DNA of 64,000 nucleotides from Gracilaria gracilis (GCA_030374805.1 JARGSG010000236.1:163766-227765); one strand, 5' to 3'. Positions 11,200 to 21,928 are shown, counted from the stretch's first letter. The notes: generated by a model not told the origin, from the letters alone. A program made the numbers and translations.

Positions 11200-11446
11200 T
11201 TTCGTATGAGCTTCGCTCATAGAGTCGAAGTTCATTGCAATTGCGCAGTAGTGGAGGGACGGTTCACAAGCAATACAGGTTGGCACTAGAGGTCTACCCC
11301 GGGAGCTCTGCCTCTGAGCTCCTGGGTTATCGATGTGCCTTTATATAGGGATACTAGCCGACCTTTGGGCTAACTAGTGACGGACTACTAGCTGACAATA
11401 GCCTACGTCTGTTAGCAATGGTGTACGTATCTGTACGACATCAACA
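11200..11446 (-). repeat. Copia LTR 3 (5' LTR of unit B)
   Basis: 247 bp, apparently identical to LTR 1. The TATA-like box is at 11338-11348. It is followed by the right ACTGT duplication at 11447-11451. Confidence 0.93.
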
Positions 11447-11451
11447 ACTGT

Positions 11452-11759
11452 ACATATCTGTACATGTGTATCTACCAGACCCTTTCCTTTTCTTTATGAT
11501 ACGTTTTCCCCCAGACCCTCCCCGTCACCCAGAAAGCGAGCCCCCAGACCGGCAACCGTGACACCCGTGACGTTTCATGATGTGGCACGCCAAGAAATTT
11601 GGACGTGAACGCCGCTAGATGTGACCAGTTACACCGCGCGCTGAAACGTTGCAAATGTGCGTTCATGACCCAAGTAACAAGGTGTCACTTCAATTGTCTT
11701 GAAACGCTTCTCTGCTCTATGAAGGTGCTGTAGTTCTACCAAGGGGAAAGTTTAGTTAC
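11452..11759. other. Spacer between copia array and Harbinger element
   Basis: No gene, RNA or repeat is supported here. It is a short unique stretch separating the two insertions. Confidence 0.6.
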
Positions 11760-11762
11760 TAA

Positions 11763-11801
11763 GGCGCGGTCTAAACAAGCGTGAATGATCGCGTGAACGC
11801 C
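11763..11801 (+). repeat. Harbinger left terminal inverted repeat and subterminal motifs
   Basis: Begins GGCGCGGTCTAAACA, then GCGTGAA and GCGTGAACGCC motifs. It matches the inverted complement of 20214-20252. From here to 12654 there is no convincing gene; this is the element's 5' flank and the leader of its accessory ORF. Confidence 0.85.
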
Positions 11802-12654
11802 TATCTACGGCCATTGATTGGCTTAGACGGCTTGGGGCATCAACGCCCGTGAACGCCCCGACGCAATTTCTTAAAGGCCCCGGAGCTATAAGCAAAACCC
11901 CTACGCAAACTAGATTGTTGCACTTGGACACTTGCTCACCAATCATTTCAAATGAAAGAAAGTTCTCCGCCCCGCGGACCTTGATGCGCCTTACAGTTAA
12001 CCTTGTGCATTGTAGACTACTGCGCACCTGATTTGGCCACCGATTATACTCTCCTTATACTCTCCTCCCGAAGTCCTTTCGTTCCCCCATCCACCAACAC
12101 CGCCTGACTGCAGCTTTCGTTCGTTTTACTGCACCATAGCTGCATCTCTTGAACCCAACCCCGCATCCTCATTCCTGGTTCCCCCCTTTTTCGTCTTTCC
12201 ATCTTCAAACCACCGCAACTCCATAGAAAACGACTCTCTTGGTCCCTCCGTATCCGTTCCGACATTTAATGTACTTCCCAATGCAAAGCCGTCGTCCCGC
12301 ACTCCAAAAAACAACCAAAATTGCATGCAAACGGCAGCATCCGCACTTGACTCTGGCATCCGTCGTCTCTCTCCTCGGCCAGTACGCTGCAGTCCACGCC
12401 GAACATAGAGCACCACATCACCCGCATCCAAGCACCCTGCCCAAATAGCTGCGATTACACCGTTGCTTCTTCAAAGAAGTCCAAGGAAGCACTATACATC
12501 TACGGGAGGTGACCGTGGCCACAACTCTACTTCTGGCAAGCGGTCTGTTCCCTTCGGAGAAGACGACGGAGATATTTCGAACTATGACGCTATCGCCTCT
12601 TCTTCGGCTGTCACCGTTTCTCTCTACAACGAACAAAAGTTCAAAGAGTCTCGT

Positions 12655-13950
12655 ATGGGTTATATTTATTCATTCTTGCTGGAGAAGAAAGTGGAGACCC
12701 TGAAGAAGGTCTGTAAGCCGTTTAAGGTGGTCGTTCACAACCGAAAGCACGGACAGTTGGTGGCCGCAATTGTGCTCTTTCTGCATGTTAAAAGCTTCGA
12801 TGGCGTGAGCATCAGAGATTGTATCTCTTTGAATGAAGAACTCGGACCCTTCTTTAAGTGGGAGGAGGACTACATCGCTAGGCGTGGAGCTTGGACGGAG
12901 CTTCCTGAAATTGGCGAATTTGTGAACATGCTACACAAGAAGGACCGTAAGGCGGTGGAGAAACAACTTCAAGAGTACCAGCGCTCACAAAAAAACTCTG
13001 GTGGATTTCCTCTCACACAAGAAGAGCCCTCTGGCCACCCGGACCCGGCCTTTTGCATCAATGATTTTGCTAGACTCATGGTCATTATGCGGGATGACGA
13101 GCAGGCGAGAAATGCCGTGGCGAACGCGTACGGGAGATCACTGACCAAGTCTGAGCTGGACCACAAGGTCAATCGGGACTCATACTGGCTGATTATCGCG
13201 AATAGGTTCAATGACAGGCATGTAAATTCGGTTCACAGCTTTGCTGGGAAACTGGACGATATTGACTCAAATCAGAGGCCGCTTTGTTACCGAAATGCGA
13301 TGGTACTCAAAAAGCAGTTCGACAGTATAAGGAAGCTGACGACAATAGCAAGGGCGAACTGGTCGAAGTCTGGCCAAAACGATCCAACAAATATTTCTTC
13401 GTTTCTAAAGAGAACTGTTGGCGGAGCTCTTACCGCCGAATCGAAGCGGGCGTATGTATTTTTTATTGTGTGCAGACTGGGGACACAAAATGAGGCGGAC
13501 CACTTGCTTGTTACAGCATCGAAGCTGATTGAAGAAGACGACGGAGGAGTCGAGGAAGGTCAGCTGGGAGGCGTAGAGGGCACCGCAGCGTTTAGCCAAA
13601 GGAAATCAAGTGCGAGAGCGAGTGGTAGTAGGGCCGAGCTTTGCGAAATATCGAAGGAGATGAACCGGTCTAACAATCTCTCGGAAGTCAACCAGTCTCT
13701 AATGAAAGAGCATTTGGCGCTAGAACGACAGAAGATAGAGGGCCCAAAGAAGTCGTTTGAAGAACAAGATATTGATGAGTTTGAGAAGGTGGTGAAGCTC
13801 TCCTCGATTCTGGTTCAGAGCTCTGCTTCGCTCAAGAGAGCTCGTGATCTACATGATAAGAAAATCATCGCATCCTTGGAACAGACCCACTCAAGGTTGT
13901 TGAAGAAGTTTAAGTGCATGACTGAAGAGGAAAACAAAGATGCATCTTAA
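12655..13950 (+). CDS. Harbinger accessory protein (unknown)
   Basis: The first ATG of the open frame is at 12655 (431 residues). The frame is open further upstream to about 12463 without an ATG, so an upstream exon or non-ATG start is possible. PIF/Harbinger elements normally carry a second protein, often Myb/SANT-like, that helps the transposase reach the nucleus and bind DNA; position suggests that role. I cannot see a Myb motif. Residues about 5-40 (VETLKKVCKPF...KHGQLVAAI) faintly resemble a SAP-type helix-extended-helix. The C-terminal third is charged and probably coiled-coil, with many Glu, Lys and Ser. Family assignment is by context only. Confidence 0.6.
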   Translation: MGYIYSFLLEKKVETLKKVCKPFKVVVHNRKHGQLVAAIVLFLHVKSFDGVSIRDCISLNEELGPFFKWEEDYIARRGAWTELPEIGEFVNMLHKKDRKAVEKQLQEYQRSQKNSGGFPLTQEEPSGHPDPAFCINDFARLMVIMRDDEQARNAVANAYGRSLTKSELDHKVNRDSYWLIIANRFNDRHVNSVHSFAGKLDDIDSNQRPLCYRNAMVLKKQFDSIRKLTTIARANWSKSGQNDPTNISSFLKRTVGGALTAESKRAYVFFIVCRLGTQNEADHLLVTASKLIEEDDGGVEEGQLGGVEGTAAFSQRKSSARASGSRAELCEISKEMNRSNNLSEVNQSLMKEHLALERQKIEGPKKSFEEQDIDEFEKVVKLSSILVQSSASLKRARDLHDKKIIASLEQTHSRLLKKFKCMTEEENKDAS

Positions 13951-14046
13951 TTCTTGCATGGTTCTGTCTCTTGTCTTTCTTCGGATGCCGCTCTTTTTCG
14001 TCTTATGCTGGCGGGGGACTACCGACCATAAAGTCTTCGTTAGCTT

Positions 14047-17000
14047 TTATAATTTCTTATACTTCTTCTTATGTTGTTGTACGTTTGCCTTTTTAAAGAT
14101 TATGTTGGACCAAGCCCCGGAACCATCTTCCCTCACACGCTTTTGTATTCCGATCACAACTTGCCCACTCTTTTCCCTACGATATTCTTGAAACCGGTTG
14201 CCAGACGAACCAACAGAATTCTCTACAATAGCTATTTCAACTTGGCATAAGACAGGGATAATCTCCTCTTCTTTCAAGAAGCATGCTCGAAGTTCGTCAT
14301 TTGTGCGGAACTTATGTTCAGCAGAACCAAGGAAAAGGCTCATTCGAGTTAGCAAGCGAAGAATTAGAGGAGGGGCGTAACCCTCCAGCGATTGCTGCCA
14401 TTCTGACCGTTTTTCTTGTTGGGGAATGGGAACCCTTCTTACAATTTGCAAGACTGTATTCTCTGCCAATCCTGAGCGTACCGCATGTGCAACAAAGTCA
14501 TTTCCTCGAACATCTCTTGGAATTGCTAGTACAACGGTACCAGGCTGCCTTGATTTTCTCGCCTCCGCATCGCTTGAATCAATTAAGTCCCAGTCGAACC
14601 ACATGTGTTTCAATACCAAGTCTACTGCACTCGGATGTCCTTGGACAAGGAATGGCAGGAGATGCAGGATTGAGTTCTCAGCCGTTGGAGAGGTTGCAAG
14701 TGAAAGTCTACCGAGGAACACTCGAACCCTATAAATAGCCTCTTCAGGACTGTTCAAGGCAATTTGCATGGGATCTGGACTGTCTCAAGAAAAGCTTTCC
14801 AGATTACGACGTTGTTGTGCCAGAATCTGTTCGGCAGCTATGAGTAGAGATTCTGCAGACTTCACAGCGGCAGGACTTCCTTGAGCATGTTCAAAAGCAG
14901 AAGTGGCACAGTCAAGCAACGTGCTCACTGCGTTAGGACTTTTAGCAGGAGTGGCCCTATTCTGGCCAACTGGACAAGATGCAAACAAAAGCCGAAGAGC
15001 AGGCGGTCTCACAGCAGTTCCAGCATCATCTCCCCAAGACTCAACGACAGACAAAATCTGTCCAAACTTCTCCAAGTATGATAGTGTCGCGGAATTGTTC
15101 CTCTTCATCATTATCATGTACGCTGTCAGACGGAAGCGACTCCACGATTGGTTCCGTTGCTTCACCATCTAAACCAGATAGACGATAAATAATCGCCATG
15201 GGTGGTTCTGTTAGGTCCTCCTGACTACCAGGCAATTCTCCATTACGGTCCTGAGTCGACCTTCAAGTACCGAGGATCCCTCCTCTATTCCACACGATTC
15301 TTGAGAATCCGCCGTTGTTCCTAGGATTGCCGGCATGACCTGCACGTCTCAATCCCATAACTCTGGGGGGCTGTGCTGGTTGAACGCTTGAATCCATAGC
15401 AGCTGCTGCAGAACCATACCAGATATGTTCATAAACACCCATGATAGGGAGGTCAAGCTTGATAAGATTCCCAGCTACCAAAAGTTCCATTGCACAGTCA
15501 CCTTCTAGTAACCTAGGAAGATCGAGATCTCTGCAAATTCTATTCTTCACGTCTCGCATCAAGGGTCCGTCGAACGAAGATGTGGTGTAAGGGTTTCTTG
15601 CCATATTAGCTCGAATGAATTCCTGCTGGGGCCTTGTTCAGAGACAACAAACATGTAGCCTCCTTGCGTTCAGGGCATAGCATGAGACAGAGTTCATCCA
15701 GAAGTATGGGGATTCCCTGCGCTTCATTCCTGTTCTTCGCCACCTTTAGCTCCTTTACACAAGCGGAGACGACTGGTAAAATAGATGGGCCAAAGAACAA
15801 GAATGAACTAGATAAGAGAATCTCGCAGAGACGAGTAGCACATTCTTCAGTCAGAGTAGTCCTCATGGAAATGAGCTTTCGCAGGCATAAATAAGCTCGC
15901 TGTAAGGATGACACGATGGGATTCATGTCCCCACCGAAAAGCTTTTCCCGAAGGTTCGTTTGCTGTGACGGTATCACTTCGATGAAGTGGCTCAAAACAG
16001 AAACCAAGCGTTTCAGAGAGTATCCCTCCATGAAACTCATAAGACGCGTTGAAGAATCTGATTGTACTTCAGATATACCTAACTTCTCGGCCATCGACCG
16101 AATGAAAGTTGTAAGACGAGGCAAGAAACCAGATGATATGAGATAAAGGCGATAGCTTTCTGGCTCAAGCATATTTTCCAGAAGATCAAAGATCTATTGG
16201 GACATGTCTTCCACCGTAGCCGCGAGATTTAAAGAATCCCCAGTGAGCACGTCAAGCAGCTGAAGTCAGAGGCTTTCTTCTTCGTTAGAAAGCAGTTTAA
16301 GCGAAGCACAGCATTCCTTTCTCACCGCAGTACAAATAGTGAACAACATTAAACGAACAATCCAGTTGTTCTGCTCAAATGATAATCCATTAAACTGCGT
16401 TTGCTTTTCTTACTGTACACCACGAGCCACAGTCTGCCACATGTTGAGGCATGAGGAGAGCAGTTTCCGCTCTTTCTAAGTGCCAGGTAACTTCTTTCTG
16501 CCTTCGGCAGCGTGCTTTTCATGAATACTTGGGGTGTCTTTCGTGTCTTCGCTCATACTCTCTCGGTTGGCTTCTACACCGTCGGTGGCCCAAAAGCACT
16601 GACATACTCTCCTTTTTCGAGGTCGTGAACTAGACATCTGTTGCCGTTCGGAATTAGGGTCGTGGGAATTCACATTTCTTCCATAGACATCTTCGGATGA
16701 AGCGATTCCCTGAGAAGCACATTCTTGTCGTGGATCTGATCCGGCTCCACAGTCGCAAAAATAGCGGCTAAACTTGCTATAAGCAAGTTTGCAATCACGA
16801 TGACATACACTAGCACGCGTAGAAAACACACCTTCCGACCCTGAGAGCTCACAAGTATTACAAAAGTACCAATGCTGTTCAACAAATTGACTCCCGGTGG
16901 ATTTATATGTGCATAAAGGGAGTGCTTCAGCATCCTTCGCGTCTTTTGGTCTAGAGGCCTTCTTCTTTAGAAGAGATGTTACAGTCGCAGAAGCATTCAA

Positions 17001-18518
17001 TGACGAGCTCTCATCACTTTGCTTTTCTTTGGAGTCAGTCTTGTCGACACTAACAGGAGTTGTTTGCTCTCTTGTCGGACTTGAAAGACCTATTTCTATG
17101 CAACCTAACAGTTCGCACAGAAATAGCACAAGAGGCTTTGAATCATTATTCTCAGGTGAAATAAGTAACTTGTTTGACGATCTTTCAAGAGTATGCGACA
17201 GAAAACCAAACATGGCAGGCTCCATTTAAGCGAGGGAAATGTGTTTCTCACATCGTGCGGACACAAGTCCGTAACAAATCGTAAGACGAACAACAAAGTT
17301 TAAAGTGCGACATTTTCCTTCAAGACCGACTTCGGTTACTTCTTCAAAAACCTTGCATGTCTCCTGAAAAAGGTCTTGCAGCAGCTGGGCTGCAAGTTCG
17401 GAGTCATCCATACCCACAACCTTTTCAATTACTGATAGGACGCCTTCGCCTAGAGTGGCAGATTGAAGTATAGATCGCAGAACCATTCTATCCCACACCC
17501 AAAAGTCGGCTTCATGTAACCCCCTGAGTCCTGTCATGATATCCCTTCTCCATACATTTGACTTCTGAGATGCGTCAGTCAAGAATGCAAAGGATTCTCC
17601 ATGAAGCGGAACGGCAACAGCAGATTCATTTGTGGGCACTAGTAGACATGAAAGACGAATTGCTAATGACATTCGAGGAAAAGCCTCAGTTAACCAACTT
17701 CTTAGATCACCTTTTGCAACACCCTCAGGAAGTTTCCTTTGGGATGAAACAAACTGCAGAACTTCACCTAAATCAAAGAGCGAAGCGGTATCACCAGCAA
17801 ACATGCAAAGTGCACGAATAACGCGGGGAGACGTAGTGTCTCGCTCGGCCAGTTTTGAAAACCCACAAACCCGGGCAATAAAATAGATAACGATCTTGGT
17901 TTCGTTTTCTTCCTTGAGTATAGGGTGGAAGCTTTGACGCAAAAAAGTGTCCATGAACACTCACATAGATCCCGCAAGTTCAGCACTAAATTGCGGAACA
18001 AAAACGATGTGGCTCGCAACTTGCATTATGGGATTCCGCATTGACTTCAGTTGACTTCGGGGGGCATGCATGAGAAACTCAGAGGACGAAAGAAAAATGC
18101 TGGCAAGAACACGAGGTGTCCTTCCAGACCCAACATTCCTCAAGTAAAACATTACTTGTTGGTTTGCCGAATACACCGGAATTTTCTGGGTGTTCTTCAT
18201 GAAGCTCGATACTCTATCTGCGCCTTCAACGCTTCCTTTCCTGATATCCTCCTCGGCTGTTATTTTGAAGGCATCTAGAAGCCGTAAATAGTTGTCAGAC
18301 GCTTCATTATGAACAGTGCCACCAATGCAGGTTAATCGTGTTTCCATAACAGTAGTCAGAATCCATTCGGCGTTTTCAATGACGTCGGCGATAAAACGAT
18401 TGGGCAGCGTTTTCAGTTCAAAAGAGGTTCTATTATTTACCACATCGTGGGTGCGGTTAAGTTCATTCTGACTCGCATGAAAGCGCAAAGAAAAAGCGCT
18501 CGACGATAAAAGTGTCAC
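14047..18518 (-). pseudogene. Decayed UBR4/BIG-type E3 ubiquitin ligase fragment
   Basis: Successive minus-strand segments match UBR4 (calossin/BIG). A UBR box at about 16740-16913 keeps its Cys/His zinc ligands (CTYKST, HWYFCNTC, VCHRDC, FCDCGAG). A segment at 15350-15604 has the conserved MARNPY and PLMRDVKN motifs. Downstream come a RIVYRMRG-like segment (15180) and the armadillo-like C-terminal region (14150-14769). UBR4 is a roughly 5000-residue N-degron ligase; here only about 1480 codons remain. The distance from UBR box to MARNPY is far shorter than in UBR4, and the C-terminal hemi-RING/UZI catalytic part is absent. One frame persists from 18518 to 15606 despite in-frame stops (17961, 17226, 16476, 16410 and others). 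The frame shifts near 15610 and 15095, with further stops at 15263 and 14785. It lies inside the Harbinger element and abuts the transposase stop codon. Confidence 0.85.
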
Positions 18519-19774
18519 AGGGGCTCCGGCACGCCTCTCAACTCCGGGCGTTGAAGGTTGCGGCGACGAATGATGTTAACCATCTCGTCCCGCTTTCTTG
18601 TGGAACGTAGCATCTCCACCGCTACTCCCCCGTCCGCAATGTCGCTTGCCATGTCATTTAAACCCTCCTTTGACGCCGTGTACCACTCGTCAACATCCTT
18701 CTCGAGAGTTTGGCGTTCAGAGGGAGCGTACCAACGCCCCTTTGGCTCCCCTTCATCGATACAGAAGTTTTGCACCTTCATGCACAAAGTGATGATACTT
18801 GCGTTGATGGAAACCGTGTAGTTCAGACGTGTTTGGAGAATTCTCCACCGCGTGACCAATCTACCAAAGGCATGCTCTACATGGACCCTCATAGAAGACA
18901 GGAAATAGTTGAACGCCTTCTCGTAGCCGAAACATACCTGAGACGCAGGAATTGGAGTAATAAGATTGTCTCTGCATACGTATGCCTCGTCACCCACCAG
19001 CCAGAATTCCGTAGGCAGGTCTTGGCGACTCAAAAACTCTGACAGCTTGGAGGCCGCATAGGCCAAAGCATCATGCGTGGAGCCCACACATTTGGCTGAA
19101 GCGAATAAAAACCGACCAGCATAATCCACTACGGCTCGCACAGGAATGGCGTAGTAGCCTTTCCTGCACCAATACTTTGCGGCATTTTTCTTCGGAGGCT
19201 TGATTTTTATTGTAATACCGTCAATAGCCCCAATGCATCCCGTGAGGGGACTCATAGAAGATCGAGATGTTTTAAAACCCCGGGAGAGCTTGGACAAATC
19301 TTCATGCGGGTCCGATATCCCCGGGAACTTCAAAACACGAGACAAAGCGACGCAAGTCTGTAGAAATATATAGTAGACAGTGAACCGTTTCGTTTGAAAC
19401 AGCTGGTAAATTGTGTCCATCGAACCTCCAGCTAGACGACTCAAAGTAATTCCTAGCCGTGTGGCTACCGACAGCGTAGAACGTCCAGATCGCTCGCCCA
19501 TTTCTTCACTCATTTTCAGAACCGGATCGACGAGATCCACGAGTTTGTAGAACGACTGTCTACTAATGCGATAGGCGCGTCGGAATTCTGAATCGCTTAA
19601 AAAGTCCGGCACAGATTGGAACGTAACGTTTTTGCGCGTTTCCCTTGGTGAACGATGAGACTTTGTAGAGCACGATTGCTTCGAGATTACCGCCATCACC
19701 CGCGAACTAGCCTTCTGGAACATAGCAGCCTTGCGGTGTCCATCGAACTGCATAGATATAAAAGCCGCAGCCAT
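18515..19774 (-). CDS. PIF/Harbinger transposase (DDE superfamily)
   Basis: 419 residues from the ATG at 19772-19774; the frame is open a little further upstream without need. It catalyses cut-and-paste transposition. The DDE nuclease domain (DDE_Tnp_4 type) is seen with D185 in GAIDGI, D262 in GDEAY and E300 in VEHAFG followed by RLVTRWRIL. The N-terminal part (about 55-150) has the helix-rich region usual in these proteins (RISRQSFYKLVD, LSRLAGGS). No frame break is visible, so the protein may be functional. Its stop codon overlaps the start of the UBR4-like segment. The right inverted repeat lies 480 bp upstream. Confidence 0.92.
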   Translation of the reverse strand: MAAAFISMQFDGHRKAAMFQKASSRVMAVISKQSCSTKSHRSPRETRKNVTFQSVPDFLSDSEFRRAYRISRQSFYKLVDLVDPVLKMSEEMGERSGRSTLSVATRLGITLSRLAGGSMDTIYQLFQTKRFTVYYIFLQTCVALSRVLKFPGISDPHEDLSKLSRGFKTSRSSMSPLTGCIGAIDGITIKIKPPKKNAAKYWCRKGYYAIPVRAVVDYAGRFLFASAKCVGSTHDALAYAASKLSEFLSRQDLPTEFWLVGDEAYVCRDNLITPIPASQVCFGYEKAFNYFLSSMRVHVEHAFGRLVTRWRILQTRLNYTVSINASIITLCMKVQNFCIDEGEPKGRWYAPSERQTLEKDVDEWYTASKEGLNDMASDIADGGVAVEMLRSTRKRDEMVNIIRRRNLQRPELRGVPEPL

Positions 19775-19956
19775 TTTGGCCTTTGGTTGTATGAATATAA
19801 CCAGTAAAGGGTGCGATAACACGGTAATGCGGCCGTGAAAGCCCGTTCCTGACAATATCCTGGGGTCTTCTTTGCCGGTTCATAGCGGTAAAGTGGGATT
19901 GCGCGTTGCACGTGCGCGCTCTGACAATGCGCGCTTCGACAACGCACGGCGCGGCA

Positions 19957-20013
19957 AGCGACGCACGCGGCGGCGAGCGACGCACGCGGCGGCGAGCGAC
20001 GTATGCGCTGGCG
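19957..20013. repeat. 19-bp tandem repeat, three units, in Harbinger subterminal region
   Basis: Two exact and one degenerate copy of AGCGACGCACGCGGCGGCG lie upstream of the transposase and inside the right end. Subterminal repeats often bind transposase. No gene is seen from 19775 to 20213. Confidence 0.7.
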
Positions 20014-20213
20014 AGCGCAATCGACGCGATACATGAGTTCTTGCCGACGCCGCACGTGGCGTTATAGGGACGCCGAGCGCAAATTCAAAGTACCTGAAAT
20101 GCGCATAGTAGCGGGTGCAATCCCGAAGCAATCGAGGACCATGTCCGGGACCGCGAGAACGCTCGGCCTGTTTAATTTACAGCGAATTCTGTGATACGTT
20201 TAACCATTCACGC

Positions 20214-20252
20214 ATTCACGCGTTCACGTTCACGCTCTGTTTAGACCGCGCC
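20214..20252 (-). repeat. Harbinger right terminal inverted repeat
   Basis: Inverted complement of the left end, with CGTGAAC-type motifs repeated inward. It is followed by TAA at 20253-20255. Confidence 0.85.
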
Positions 20253-20255
20253 TAA

Positions 20256-21159
20256 ACTTATCACCCAGGTCGAGTACTGATATCGTACTGGTCCATTGAT
20301 ATCAGTACGATATCGTTCGGACCACATGATATCAGTACGATATCAGTTTGGCCCAACGCAAACGCAATTATGGGCATTTTAGAAAATTAAATTCTTTTGA
20401 AGAGATGTCACCAGCCGGACCTGTCTTACAAAGTTCACATCGCGCTTTCCTCCCACTCTATTGCGTTTCGGCCCTTCTGTGCCTTCCAAGTTGAGTGATA
20501 AGCCCGTTATGTTGGAAATCACGTGATGATATCGGGTCACTCGACAGAAAAATTGGTCCCTCGTCTTCGACTCGGGCCCAAATTTTTCTGTCTCGTGCCC
20601 CGGATATCATCACTGCATTTTCAACATAACTCCTACATATAGAATGGTTACTTACGTTACTTTCAAGAAAGTCATAGGTATGTAACGTAAGTTACGTTCC
20701 AAAACTTTACTTATCATTACATATCCGTTACAAAACAGACTTGACTTTTTCTTTGCTACAACGGCGGTTCTGAAAAAATGAGTTTGAATCGGAAGAATAT
20801 AACTTTGAAATGCTGTACTGTTTTAACAGAAACGGATCAGATGGTGGCGCATGTTCGAGACGTATTTGGTGCAGTTTCCTCGTTCTGCTTTCTTTTCTAC
20901 TTGCCATTACGCGTTTGGCTATTGCGCTCGGTTTCCGTAAGAGTTCCACTGCTGCATTGGAGGAACAGACTATATTCTTCGAAGAATCTGCGCAGCGTTT
21001 GTGAGTCAACTTTGCTGGGCTGAAGCAGTTGACTCCAGACTTTAAACAAGTCCATCCGTGTGCCTCCTAGAAGAGGGTTCTACCTCGACCTCCTGCATTG
21101 CTGTTCTTTCGTAAGTAACTCGAAAGTAACACGAGTAAATAAGTAATGTGATAAAAGCC
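20256..21159. other. Intergenic region with short inverted repeats
   Basis: No gene supported. It holds two copies of GATATCAGTACGATATC (about 20285-20345), a long foldback at 20506-20630 and a smaller inverted pair CTTACGTTAC/GTAACGTAAG (about 20650-20695). Confidence 0.6.
20506..20630. repeat. Foldback element, arms about 53 bp
   Basis: The left arm from GTTATGTTGGAAA through GATGATATC and GACAGAAAAATT pairs with the right arm ending TTTTCAACATAAC, with few mismatches and a roughly 20-bp loop. It could be a miniature inverted-repeat element or a hairpin RNA precursor. No clear target duplication was found. Confidence 0.7.
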
Positions 21160-21164
21160 ATAAC

Positions 21165-21461
21165 TGCAACAGGGCACTATGAAAAAGGGCGTAGAGCGAT
21201 TTGTGACTGACACAGAAGAGTACAAATGGTTCAAAAAGGGGCACAGGACTGGCTATGACTAACAAAGAAGAGTGCACGTGATCACGGAAATTATAACTCC
21301 GTACACAGAAGAGTGCAAGTGATCACAGAAATTGTAACTCTGTGCCGAAGAGCGCAAAGACCACGACTAGAAGGCGTACTTATACGCCCGTGTAGGAACT
21401 GGGGGACTCGAATAAACACGGCATCGACCCAGTCAACATTCGTTTTGCATACTTTGTTGAA
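21165..21461 (+). repeat. E1 5' LTR
   Basis: 297 bp, starts TGCAACAGGG and ends TTTGTTGAA. It contains an internal direct repeat around GAGTGCA(A/C)GTGATCAC and an AATAAA near its 3' part. Primer site TGGTAGCA follows at 21463-21470. Confidence 0.9.
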
Positions 21462-21491
21462 CTGGTAGCATCTGCTGTGTTTTGCTTTGCT

Positions 21492-21928
21492 ATGAAACCC
21501 AATGCTAATGAAACGAATCAGACGACGTCGATGAACCTGAAACCCAATAGGCTGGAGGTGTTCGTTGGCACGCGAGACTTTCTTGCTGTTAACATCTGGC
21601 TGTACAAAGTAGAGCAGTATTTCAATCTTGTCCAACTAACAAATGGTAATGTACTGTTGACGGACAAGAATCGCATATCATCTGCGTCTACTCTACTAAG
21701 AGGCACGGCTGCTATTTGGTGGTATACCGTCTTGAAGGCAACAGCAGCGCCTCAGACGTCGGATGAATTCACTGCTGCTATCCGACAGGAATTTGTTCCG
21801 GAAGACCATCAGCGTCGCGCTCGCGATGCTCTACGATCATGCAAGCAAAGTGGCACTGTCGCGGAGTATTTTTCACGCTTCCGGAACATTTTTCTGACAG
21901 TTCCTGGCATGACTGCGGGTGAGAAATG
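21492..21928 (+). pseudogene. E1 gag, 5' part (split by E2)
   Basis: Starts at ATG 21492. It encodes a retrotransposon gag/capsid core (aromatic and charged helices, RGTAAIWW, EYFSRFRN) and stops being E1 sequence at 21928, where E2 is inserted after the AAATG target copy. Reading resumes in E1 at 41347. Confidence 0.85.
21924..21928. repeat. E2 target-site duplication, left copy (AAATG)
   Basis: AAATG precedes the E2 5' LTR and recurs at 41342-41346 after the E2 3' LTR. The gag frame of E1 is continuous across one copy. Confidence 0.85.

Larger units (their letters stand above)
1783..11446 (-). mobile_element. Tandem Ty1/copia array: LTR-unit A-LTR-unit B-LTR
   Basis: Two complete copia internal regions (2030-6493 and 6744-11199) share the middle of three LTRs. 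Order in the sense direction (right to left) is gag, protease, integrase, reverse transcriptase, RNase H, which is the copia order. The outer LTRs look identical by eye and a single ACTGT duplication flanks the array, so it is young. It probably arose by unequal recombination between LTRs or by insertion of a tandem form. Differences between the two units are mostly one-base changes in homopolymer length, which break the frames at different places in each unit. The DIKGAFLQ and VDDLL reverse-transcriptase motifs are copia-like. Confidence 0.95.
11763..20252 (-). mobile_element. PIF/Harbinger DNA transposon with UBR4-like cargo
   Basis: About 8.5 kb bounded by inverted repeats whose first 15 bases, GGCGCGGTCTAAACA, match exactly. 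After one inserted base the match resumes with AGCGTGAA. Both ends are flanked by TAA (11760-11762 and 20253-20255), the 3-bp duplication usual for PIF/Harbinger. Inside are an accessory ORF (plus strand), a DDE transposase (minus strand) and a decayed UBR4-like gene between them. Subterminal copies of a GCGTGAAC-like motif occur at both ends, as in other Harbinger elements. Typical members are shorter and carry only two genes. Confidence 0.88.

Noticed and set aside
14047-18518. Alternative genetic code or stop readthrough to explain the in-frame stops of the UBR4-like gene
   Set aside because: Intact genes in the window end normally at TAA, TAG and TGA, and frameshifts are present too, so decay is simpler.
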